A DNA stretch of 22,151 nucleotides from Coriobacteriaceae bacterium. Its GTDB lineage: Bacteria; Actinomycetota; Coriobacteriia; Coriobacteriales; Eggerthellaceae. Positions 7,515 through 14,490 of the stretch are shown piece by piece; position 1 is the first letter of the stretch; every line of letters starts with the position of its first letter. Location of the stretch: positions 1-22,151 of the forward strand of contig SUUF01000024.1 of the NCBI GenBank assembly GCA_015062635.1, given 5' to 3'. The notes under the pieces were generated by a model. The model was given only the letters and a program-made list of their open reading frames with translations. It had not been told where the DNA came from and did no database searches. A program made the translations under genes and the position numbers.

Positions 7515-8741
7515 TCAAGCGTGGCGATCATGACGCGGCGCCACCGGGATTCGGTCGGGTTCGATGGGGGCGTTGTTCAATCCGATAACCCCCGCTTTAG
7601 CCAAACGCGCAATGGTCTCGGTGCTTGCGCCTGCTTCAACGAGGAACTGTTCGGTCTGCTCTCCCAAAGCAGGGCATTCTCGCACCGAAGCAAGGTCGAA
7701 GGGAATGGAAGACACCTTGTGGGGAATGCCCGTTTGCAGCACGCGCCCAGCGCGGGGGAAGTCGACGTAACGCAGCATATTCGGTTCTTGCTCGAGGATT
7801 CGGGCAATCCCTTCATCCTTTGAGAGCACCGGTTCGACGCCGAAGTCTTTGTCTGAGAAGAATTCCTCCCATTCGGCTAGCGTTCGGGATTTAACGATGT
7901 TCTCGATTTGCTCGAATTCCCGTGGATATTCCCAACGTCGGTGCAGATGCACCACCTTGAGCTCGGGGGCGTTCACGGCATCGCAGAAGCCGTCCCAGAA
8001 CTTTTTCTCGATCATGCTGAAGGCGAGGTAGCGGCCATCTTTCGTTTCATAGAGATTGTTCGCGCCCGATGGGGAATCGAGATCGTCGGCCGTGCATTGG
8101 CCACCATTGAAGCACCAGCGCGAATCAATGAGCGAATTCCACCAAACGAAGGTGTCGAACATCGAGATGTCGACATATGCGCCTTCACCGGTGGCACCCC
8201 GTTGGTAGAGGGCGGCGAAAATCGCCTGCGTAGCCACGGAGTGCGCAGCGACGTCGACAAGGGGGAGCGGAGTTATGACTCCGCCGTTGATGTCGAGATA
8301 CCCGGTGGTGGCCTGCACGCATACGTCATGGCTAACCTTGAGGCTCCGGGGGTCGAATTCGCCGTAACCCGTAATCGAGCAATATACGACTGACGGATTG
8401 ATGGCGCGAATCGTCTCGTAATCAACGCCGAGCTTTTTTGTCACGCCGGGGCGGAAGCTTTCCACGATAACGTCGGCTTTCTTGGCAACTTCCTGCAAAT
8501 ATGATTGCACCTCGGTGTTTTTCAAGTTGAGGGATGCCGATTCCTTGTTGCGTCCCAATGCGCTGATATAGAAGCTCACATTGTTGCGAATGGGGTAATC
8601 GTGGCGGCATAAGTCACCTTTATCGGTGTCTTCGATCTTTATGACCCGCGCTCCCATATCTGCAAGCACCTGCGTTGCATACCCACCCGGCAGGTACCGG
8701 GAAAAATCGAGCACCAGCAGTTCGGAAATCGGTTTAATCAT
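7515..8741 (-). CDS. CaiB/BaiF family CoA-transferase 2
   Basis: A 408-residue class III CoA-transferase or racemase-like protein, clearly diverged from its neighbour. Family marks: LLVLDFSRYLPGGYATQVLADMGARVIKIED at the start (about residues 8-38), RNKESASLNLKN, VIVESFRPGVTKKLGVDYETI, CSITGYGEFDP, then SHDV with Asp139 at the conserved catalytic position and GAYVDISMFDT further on. First gene of a two-gene operon read away from the LysR gene; AGGAG precedes the ATG at 8741. Two adjacent but unlike members may be alpha and beta subunits of one transferase, or may act in succession on one pathway; the sequence does not decide. Confidence 0.87.
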   Translation of the reverse strand: MIKPISELLVLDFSRYLPGGYATQVLADMGARVIKIEDTDKGDLCRHDYPIRNNVSFYISALGRNKESASLNLKNTEVQSYLQEVAKKADVIVESFRPGVTKKLGVDYETIRAINPSVVYCSITGYGEFDPRSLKVSHDVCVQATTGYLDINGGVITPLPLVDVAAHSVATQAIFAALYQRGATGEGAYVDISMFDTFVWWNSLIDSRWCFNGGQCTADDLDSPSGANNLYETKDGRYLAFSMIEKKFWDGFCDAVNAPELKVVHLHRRWEYPREFEQIENIVKSRTLAEWEEFFSDKDFGVEPVLSKDEGIARILEQEPNMLRYVDFPRAGRVLQTGIPHKVSSIPFDLASVRECPALGEQTEQFLVEAGASTETIARLAKAGVIGLNNAPIEPDRIPVAPRHDRHA

Positions 8742-8888
8742 GGTTTGCTCCTATTTACTCTGCTTAACGGATTTCGATTGCCGTGAATCCATTTTTTCCT
8801 TAGAACTGGGACAAGTCGAATTAAAGGCTCAAAACGGGGGAAGCATGTTAAGCGCGGCAAAACAACGGTATAGGTCGTGCTGCTAGAA

Positions 8889-8921
8889 TTGCTAATGCAA
8901 AAGAACCGCATAGAGCTTTGC
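8889..8921. promoter_or_regulatory. Dyads in the CoA-transferase/LysR intergenic region
   Basis: The 200-base divergent spacer holds TTGC-taat-GCAA (8889-8900) and, overlapping it, GCAAA (8897-8901) inverted to TTTGC (8917-8921). LysR proteins usually bind partly symmetric sites between themselves and a divergent target, so this is the best operator candidate. GGAGG at 8932-8936 is the LysR ribosome site. Confidence 0.35.
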
Positions 8922-8941
8922 AGTGACAAACGGAGGCGATT

Positions 8942-9853
8942 ATGAACTTGTCGCAGCTGTACTACTATAGGACCCTCACGCAAACCGGCAGCTATAAAGA
9001 CGCTGCGGCCGAATTATTCATCTCGCAGCCAGCTCTGAGCCTCTCGATTTCGAATCTCGAGAAGGAATTGGGCGTAACGCTCATCGCCCGCAGGCGTAAT
9101 AAGATTGAGCTGACGGAAGAAGGCGAAGAATTCGCGCTGTGTGTCGCGCAATGCCTGAAGATCCTCGACGAGCATGTGGAGTCGATTAAGCGGAAATCAA
9201 AGGAGAGCAACAGCATCTTGCGGCTTGGCATCGTTTATAGTGCGCAGGGGCTCATATGGTCGTCCATAATGCGTGAGTTCTGGCTGCAGGCTCGTGAGAA
9301 GCCACAGTTCATGATTCATCAAGATGATACCCCGGGCTTGCTTGAGAGCCTCAAGCGCGGCGATGTCGACATCGTGATTGCCGGTTCGATGGGTCCTGAC
9401 GACCAGCTTGTGCAGCTGCCCTGTTGGTCGCAGGATGTTGTTGCCGTTGTAGATAAGGATTGTCCCTTAGCGGTGCAAAAGGTCGATAAGGGTCTTCGGC
9501 TCGATGACTTGCGCGGCTACAACATCATCACGTACAAGCTCGACGGACCGGTGGGCAACATCATGAAGAATCTGGTGAAGGGTCACGATCTTGACGTCCA
9601 TTACAAGTATGCCGACGAAATAACGATGTGCTCGATGGTGAGCACCGAACCGAATTTGGTTGCTCTTACCTGTTCTACCTGGCTTGTGAGGTCGTTTGAA
9701 CGCGCGCGAGCGATTAAGATTCTCGATGCTCCGAAGGGCTATCGCAAGTTTTACCTGAGTTACCGGGCGAGCTTGCCGCGAATTCCCTCGACGACTCGCA
9801 GCTTCATCGATTATGTATTGAACTTCGATTACGACAGCGTGGTGAACATCTAG
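8942..9853 (+). CDS. LysR-family transcriptional regulator
   Basis: A 303-residue regulator. The first 60 residues are a canonical LysR winged helix-turn-helix (MNLSQLYYYRTLTQTGSYKD, then AAELFISQPALSLSISNLEK and LGVTLIARRRNKIELTEEG). A linker helix follows to about residue 88, then the periplasmic-binding-like effector domain starting LRLGIVYSAQGL and running to the C-terminus. Divergent from the CoA-transferase pair across 200 bases, and 31 bases ahead of a small membrane protein on its own strand. The natural reading is that it senses a pathway metabolite and controls the transferase operon, possibly also the membrane protein. Confidence 0.93.
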   Translation: MNLSQLYYYRTLTQTGSYKDAAAELFISQPALSLSISNLEKELGVTLIARRRNKIELTEEGEEFALCVAQCLKILDEHVESIKRKSKESNSILRLGIVYSAQGLIWSSIMREFWLQAREKPQFMIHQDDTPGLLESLKRGDVDIVIAGSMGPDDQLVQLPCWSQDVVAVVDKDCPLAVQKVDKGLRLDDLRGYNIITYKLDGPVGNIMKNLVKGHDLDVHYKYADEITMCSMVSTEPNLVALTCSTWLVRSFERARAIKILDAPKGYRKFYLSYRASLPRIPSTTRSFIDYVLNFDYDSVVNI

Positions 9854-9884
9854 TGTCCTGCGTCGAATCTGGAAGGAGCCAAGT

Positions 9885-10391
9885 ATGGAACATGTAATTG
9901 AGAATGCGCCTATCGGCGATGATGGGCGCTATATGACTCCGACGAGGGTGCGCATGCATCGTTGGTTCAATATCGTGATGGTGCTGGCGGTGCTGTGCAT
10001 CGCCGCCGCAATCGGCTTCACCATAGCAGCATATTTCCAAGGGCAAACCTTTGAAGATCTCGAGCTCATCGCGTCGGGCGGCACGGTGTTCAATGGGACA
10101 TCCGTGGCAAGCCTGATGCGCATCGAGGCGGGCTATTGTTTCGCCGGAGGCATTTTGTTGGTGGTCACGCACCTGCTGGGTTTTGTCTGGTTCTACGAAG
10201 GGGGAAGAGAGTTGCCTCCGCGTGTTGCGTCGGGTATCGCGGGCGTTATCTCGATTGCCTGGCTGGCGTATGTGCTCAATTTGGGGGCGTTCGACGTTGT
10301 CTCTCCCATCGTGCTTGTGGCGATAGCGATAACCTGGTATTTCATGCATACGGTGAAGGCCGAGGAGGCGGAATACGATTTGTCAGTATAG
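9885..10391 (+). CDS. Four-TM membrane protein of unknown function
   Basis: A 168-residue protein with four predicted membrane spans at about residues 28-50, 83-104, 114-134 and 136-154, a short hydrophilic N-terminus and an acidic C-terminal tail. A short loop after the first span (about 51-82) is the longest soluble part. GGAAGGAG precedes the ATG at 9885, and the gene follows the LysR gene by 31 bases, so co-transcription is likely. I do not recognise the family. It could aid uptake or efflux linked to the CoA-transferase pathway, which is only suggested by position. A long palindrome follows the stop. Confidence 0.7.
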   Translation: MEHVIENAPIGDDGRYMTPTRVRMHRWFNIVMVLAVLCIAAAIGFTIAAYFQGQTFEDLELIASGGTVFNGTSVASLMRIEAGYCFAGGILLVVTHLLGFVWFYEGGRELPPRVASGIAGVISIAWLAYVLNLGAFDVVSPIVLVAIAITWYFMHTVKAEEAEYDLSV

Positions 10392-10410
10392 CTGAGGAAC
10401 AGTGTGGATA

Positions 10411-10450
10411 GACGACGGGCGGGGCCGCATATGCGGCCCCGCCCGTCGTC
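10411..10450. terminator. Perfect 40-bp palindrome between convergent genes
   Basis: GACGACGGGCGGGGCCGCAT (10411-10430) is followed at once by its exact reverse complement (10431-10450), giving an extremely stable GC-rich hairpin. It lies 19 bases after the 4-TM gene and 11 bases before the end of the opposing methyltransferase. Neither side has a T-tract, so it is either an atypical bidirectional terminator or a structural/protein-binding site. Confidence 0.6.
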
Positions 10451-10461
10451 AATAGCGCCTT

Positions 10462-11385
10462 CTAAAAGACGATGTCGACTAGGATTTGGTCGCCGTGGCT
10501 ATAGCAGCGTGCGAGCTGCTTGCGGATGTCTTGTGCGATATCGGGGGCCTTCGAGAGCTCTTCTGGGAGTCTGCTCGTCTCGTAGACGCGTGTAGAGGGC
10601 TTGTCGAGCCAGGCGTGGAACACCGCTTTGGCGTTGAGATCGAACAGGCGGAAACGTTCGGATGGTTTACCAGCGTCGCCGCCGATGCAGCTGAACATCA
10701 CGAGTGTGTCGGGAAAACGTTCTTGCACGCCCACCAGGAAATTCTTCGCCTCCCATGCGCTCCAGCGCTGCAACTCGTCATTGGCGATGATTATCATGCC
10801 CTTACGTTTCGAGTAGTGGATTTTGTCGAACCAGGCAATTTCCTTCGGATCGGCGTCGATGTTCTTGATGCGTCCGGTGGTGTCCATGCCGAATTCTGTG
10901 CGCAAGGAGAGCGTGTTGCCTGAGTCGATGTTGTACCACTGCAGCTTATGATTATCGAGTTGCCGAAGCGTGGTGTTCAAGCCGCAGCCCAAATCGATAA
11001 CTGATGCTTGGGGGTTTCGTTTAAGGTAAACCTTTGCGGTTTCGACATAGTGTCGCTGAGCGATGGCTTGCAGATAAGCGTGCGCATCGGCCGTTCGTCC
11101 TGGCAACGGCAATTTGCAGTCATCGCATATACGCAAAGCCGCTTGGTCTTTGAAGAGCAGGGGTGAGGCTTTTGTGCAGAGCGCTCGGTTTTGCAGGGGT
11201 AGCACCAGTTCGTATTCTTCTTCTGTAAGCGCTCGCTCGATTGCGGGGTAACCACTGTCTTCCGGCCAACCCCATTGGGCTTCTTCAGCTTTCTTGCGCT
11301 TTTCGTTTTCAGAAGCCTGCTGCAGCGCCTCTTCATACAGGGCTTCGTCATGTTGCCGACGCGCGCGAATCCGATCCAGAATCAT
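10462..11385 (-). CDS. SAM-dependent O-methyltransferase, LCM/TcmP-like
   Basis: A 307-residue class I methyltransferase resembling the leucine-carboxyl-methyltransferase/TcmP group, which methylates carboxyl or hydroxyl groups of small molecules. Motif I is SVIDLGCGLNTTLRQLD (about 128-144), followed by the acidic strand end LQWYNIDSG with Asp154; family members normally show LGAGLDTR..R here. IIIANDELQRW corresponds to the post-II segment. A charged, probably helical N-terminus of about 40 residues precedes the catalytic core. The start at 11385 has GGGAGG nine bases upstream. The gene is convergent with the 4-TM gene and follows the MFS gene on the same strand, a hairpin separating them. 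Substrate unknown. Confidence 0.75.
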   Translation of the reverse strand: MILDRIRARRQHDEALYEEALQQASENEKRKKAEEAQWGWPEDSGYPAIERALTEEEYELVLPLQNRALCTKASPLLFKDQAALRICDDCKLPLPGRTADAHAYLQAIAQRHYVETAKVYLKRNPQASVIDLGCGLNTTLRQLDNHKLQWYNIDSGNTLSLRTEFGMDTTGRIKNIDADPKEIAWFDKIHYSKRKGMIIIANDELQRWSAWEAKNFLVGVQERFPDTLVMFSCIGGDAGKPSERFRLFDLNAKAVFHAWLDKPSTRVYETSRLPEELSKAPDIAQDIRKQLARCYSHGDQILVDIVF

Positions 11386-11446
11386 GGTGTGATACCTCCC
11401 TCGAACAGTATAGCGATGCGCTGGTGAAGTTGTCTTTCGCTCGGAA

Positions 11447-11475
11447 GGGGAAAGGGCCATTGCGACCCTTTCCCC
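11447..11475 (-). terminator. Hairpin after the MFS gene
   Basis: GGGGAAAGGG (11447-11456) and CCCTTTCCCC (11466-11475) form a perfect 10-bp stem with a 9-base loop, 30 bases beyond the MFS stop on the minus strand. Only a short TT follows, so termination may be partial and read-through into the methyltransferase is possible. Confidence 0.5.
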
Positions 11476-11505
11476 CGAGAAGATAAGCGTATGTCGGAAC
11501 GGATG

Positions 11506-12987
11506 CTATCCGCGTTTCTTCTCGTACTTGGCGGCATCCTCGAGCACCGGAGCGGCGATTTCCTCGAGGGTCTTGCCCGTGGTCTCAACGCCCAGGACAC
11601 CGACGATGATGGCGCCAGCCACGCAAATCAGGCCGTTGACCGCATAGACGCCGGTGGCGCCGAGTGGGCCGGAGAGCAGGGCGGCGATCCAGAACGGGCT
11701 CAGGACGGCGCCAACGCGACCGATGGCGTTGCCCACGCCTGCGCCGCGGACGCGAACCTGGGTCGGGAAGGGCTCGGGTAGGTACACCGAGGAAGCGATG
11801 AGTCCCCAATAATTGGTCCAGGCGGCCAGGATAAAGCCCATGACGACGATGAGCGGAATCATGTCGACGGGGATGAGGCTCCAGATGTAGCCGATGAGTC
11901 CGGAACCCAGGATGCCGATGATGAGCTGCGGTTTGCGGCCCCAACGGTCGACAAGCAGGCTCAGGATTGCAATGCCAGTGGGAATACCGAGCAGAATCAC
12001 CGCGGTGATTGCGGTGGAATATGCTACATCGAAACCGCGCTGCACGAAAATCGTCGGGGTCCAGGTAATGATTGTGTACGAAACCACGAAGTTGCAGAAC
12101 TGGATGGTGCCGGCAACGATGGTGCGCGGAAGCATCTTCTTGGTGAAGAGGAAGCTGTACGGGAGCTCCTTGGGCTCGTTCTTGGCTGCTTCCACGAGCG
12201 CCTTGATTTCCTCGTCGGGAACCACGTCGACGGTGTGACCGGCGGCGCGCATCTGGTTTTCCATGATAGTGACTTGTGCATCGGCTTCGTCGTTACGACC
12301 ATGCTGGGCAAGCCAACGCGGCGATTCGGGGAACCACTTGAGGATGCACAGGATGACGATGAGGCCCAGGGTTGCGGCAACCAGGAACATGTTACGCCAA
12401 CCGATGACGGGCAGAAGCACTGCGCAGAGGAAAGCGGAGGTAGGCGATCCGGAGTTGGCGATGAGGCCAACCCACGCCTGATAGCGACCGCGCTTTGCGG
12501 TAGGCGTGAATTCGCTCATGGCGCCGTAACCGCAGGGGTATGTGGCTCCCAAGCCAAGGCCCATGAAGAATCGACATACCGTGAGCGTATTCATGTCGGG
12601 GCAGAGCGATGCTACCACGGCGAACACCGTGAAGATCGATGCAAATGTGACAATTGCCTTCTTGCGGCCGAAGCCGTCGGAAATAATGCCCGACACCAAG
12701 CCGCCGAAGAGGTAGCCGAGTGCGGTGACTGACACGAATAATGCATTCGCACCGGAATCGGAAAAACCGGTGGTGAGGAATTGGGCGATGATGGGGCCAC
12801 CGATGTTCATGTCGATGGAGTCGCAGAAACACACACCACCCGCAAGCCACAGGACCGTGCGTTGCGCCCTGCCCGCCGGCAAGCGATCGATGCGCGCTGC
12901 GATGCCGTGATAGGACTTTTGCAAGGAGCCGTCGACGGAATGCTGGACCGCGTCGAGCCTTGCATTAATCTCTGCTGTAGAAGCCAA
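11506..12987 (-). CDS. MFS transporter for a sugar acid or cyclic acid
   Basis: A 493-residue major facilitator protein with about 12 membrane spans. Motifs: CDSIDMNIGGP in the first span (Asp56 and Asp59, as in acid:proton symporters), the loop 2-3 signature GIISDGFGRKKAI, RFFMGLGLGATYPCGYGAMSEFTPTAKRGR, PESPRWL after span 6, and DRWGRKP in the second half. This mixture suits the sugar/aromatic-acid symporter branches; quinate or shikimate-like acids are plausible cargo from context. The start is a TTG at 12987 with AAAGGAGG five bases upstream; no ATG in the open upstream frame has such a site. It carries a soluble N-terminal stretch of about 43 residues. Divergent from AroE-like 2. Confidence 0.85.
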   Translation of the reverse strand: MASTAEINARLDAVQHSVDGSLQKSYHGIAARIDRLPAGRAQRTVLWLAGGVCFCDSIDMNIGGPIIAQFLTTGFSDSGANALFVSVTALGYLFGGLVSGIISDGFGRKKAIVTFASIFTVFAVVASLCPDMNTLTVCRFFMGLGLGATYPCGYGAMSEFTPTAKRGRYQAWVGLIANSGSPTSAFLCAVLLPVIGWRNMFLVAATLGLIVILCILKWFPESPRWLAQHGRNDEADAQVTIMENQMRAAGHTVDVVPDEEIKALVEAAKNEPKELPYSFLFTKKMLPRTIVAGTIQFCNFVVSYTIITWTPTIFVQRGFDVAYSTAITAVILLGIPTGIAILSLLVDRWGRKPQLIIGILGSGLIGYIWSLIPVDMIPLIVVMGFILAAWTNYWGLIASSVYLPEPFPTQVRVRGAGVGNAIGRVGAVLSPFWIAALLSGPLGATGVYAVNGLICVAGAIIVGVLGVETTGKTLEEIAAPVLEDAAKYEKKRG

Positions 12988-13120
12988 AACAACCTCCTTT
13001 GCTTCTTTTCCGTTACTCGAATGTGCCAAAATGAGGACTACCCGATTCGCAACCTCCTTATCCGATCGCCGCTGAATTGCCTCGGCCAGGCAAAGGTGGG
13101 GCTTGCTCTTACGTACTGCC

Positions 13121-13447
13121 ATTATGCTTCGTGCTAGACAAGAGAGGAAATTTGTATTACTTTTCCTGCGCCCTGTCGTTTTGTGCAATAAAACAAGCAG
13201 ATGCGAATTATCCTTACTTAAGCAATCATTAACAAAAGCCATAGAATGTCGCTTTCGTTTTGCCGTTGGCGGCGATATCCGCAGCATTTGCACACGTGAT
13301 TTGCCGAGTGCGCCTGAAAGGCAATGCGTTTTGTTTCGCTTATGCGGTGCGCAAACCGAGCGCATTCGTTTTTTCGGCTAAAACCAATCTGCTTCCGTTA
13401 AATTGTCGAATCTTTCCCCGATGCATTTGTGAACCTAACGTGAGGTT
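13121..13447. promoter_or_regulatory. Divergent control region with a 16-bp near-palindrome
   Basis: The 586-base spacer 12988-13573 between the MFS gene and AroE-like 2 is AT-richer and has no convincing gene. CATAAT on the minus strand (13121-13126) is a candidate -10 for the transporter, about 135 bases before its start. AACCTAACGTGAGGTT at 13432-13447 is a near-perfect dyad (one mismatched pair, centre ACGT), about 127 bases ahead of AroE-like 2. TGCGC and GCGCA arms lie at about 13350. A shared regulator controlling uptake and dehydrogenase together would suit this arrangement. Confidence 0.35.
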
Positions 13448-13573
13448 ATGCCAAAGCGATTGGCCGCATCGCATCAAACGACTGTAAACCTTATGCAATC
13501 GACGCGATGCAGCCAGTCAGATCGGATACCCCATCGGCCAGGGCGGGCAAGGATCTTGATGAAAGGAAGAAGT

Positions 13574-14455
13574 ATGACTTCTCGTTTGGAACAACCCTAT
13601 ATCACAGGGCATACCCGGCTTACCGGACTTATCGGGGGCAATGTTCGCGAATCGTTTTCGCCGGAAATGCATACGATTTCGTTTGAGCATTCCGGTATCG
13701 ATGCAGTGTATCTTTCCCTCAATGTGCTGCCAGAGAATCTGGAGGCGGCTGTCGAAGGCGCGCGGGCGCTTGGCTTCATGGGCTGCAACGTCACGATGCC
13801 GCACAAAACGTACATCTTGCCATACCTAGACGATCTGTCTCCGGCCGCCAAGCTCATGGGCGCCGTGAATACCGTCAAGTTTACAGAGGACGGCATGGCT
13901 ATTGGCTATAACACCGATGGAGAAGGGTTCACGCGCAATGCGGTTGAAAACGGGGTTGAGCTCAAGGGCAAGACCATGACCATCGTTGGAGCCGGCGGTG
14001 CTGGATCGGCGGTGCTGGGGCAGTGTGCAATGGACGGAGTGGCGACGATACACGTCTTCAATATCAAAGATGAGTTCTTCGATAAGATAGCGACGCGTCT
14101 TGATGACATCGCACAGGCAACCGGCGCGAAAATAATGTTGCATGACCTCGCTGACACCGAAGAACTTGCTCGCTGCGTGGCTGAGTCGGATATTTTCCTG
14201 AATGCGACGAAAGTAGGCGCCTTGGGGATGGAAGATCAATGCGTGCTGCCTGAAGAAATGCTCCATGAGGGCCTTGTTGTGGCCGATACGGTTTACAATC
14301 CGAAGACGACGAAGTTGTTGGCCATGGCTCGCGAGCATGGTAATAAGACTCTGTCCGGCATAGGTATGCTACTGTGGCAAGGGAGCGTTGCCGAGGAGAT
14401 TTACGCCGGCAAGGCAATGGATGTCGAATTCGTCGAGAATGCCCTCTTTTCATAA
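13574..14455 (+). CDS. Shikimate/quinate dehydrogenase family protein (AroE-like 2)
   Basis: A 293-residue AroE-family dehydrogenase. Motifs: substrate loop ESFSP (26-30), CNVTMPHK with catalytic Lys78, AVNTVKF, YNTDGEGF with catalytic Asp115, Rossmann loop GAGGAG (139-144), FLNATKVGALGM and GIGMLLWQGS. It keeps the standard NTDG and MPHK forms, unlike AroE-like 1, and lacks the usual Ser-Leu-Ser-Pro. The start at 13574 has AAAGGAAG upstream; an in-frame ATG at 13559 with AAGGA is a second option adding five residues. It is divergent from the MFS transporter and 35 bases ahead of a Gfo/Idh/MocA gene, consistent with catabolism of an imported cyclic acid. Base composition is AT-richer than in the following gene. 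Confidence 0.86.
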   Translation: MTSRLEQPYITGHTRLTGLIGGNVRESFSPEMHTISFEHSGIDAVYLSLNVLPENLEAAVEGARALGFMGCNVTMPHKTYILPYLDDLSPAAKLMGAVNTVKFTEDGMAIGYNTDGEGFTRNAVENGVELKGKTMTIVGAGGAGSAVLGQCAMDGVATIHVFNIKDEFFDKIATRLDDIAQATGAKIMLHDLADTEELARCVAESDIFLNATKVGALGMEDQCVLPEEMLHEGLVVADTVYNPKTTKLLAMAREHGNKTLSGIGMLLWQGSVAEEIYAGKAMDVEFVENALFS

Positions 14456-14490
14456 GGGCGCTTTCGGGAAAGAACAGGAGAGACAGCATC

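Noticed and set aside
12988..13365. N-terminal extension of the MFS protein by 126 residues
   Set aside because: The stretch is AT-rich without coding bias, and a strong ribosome site marks the TTG at 12987.
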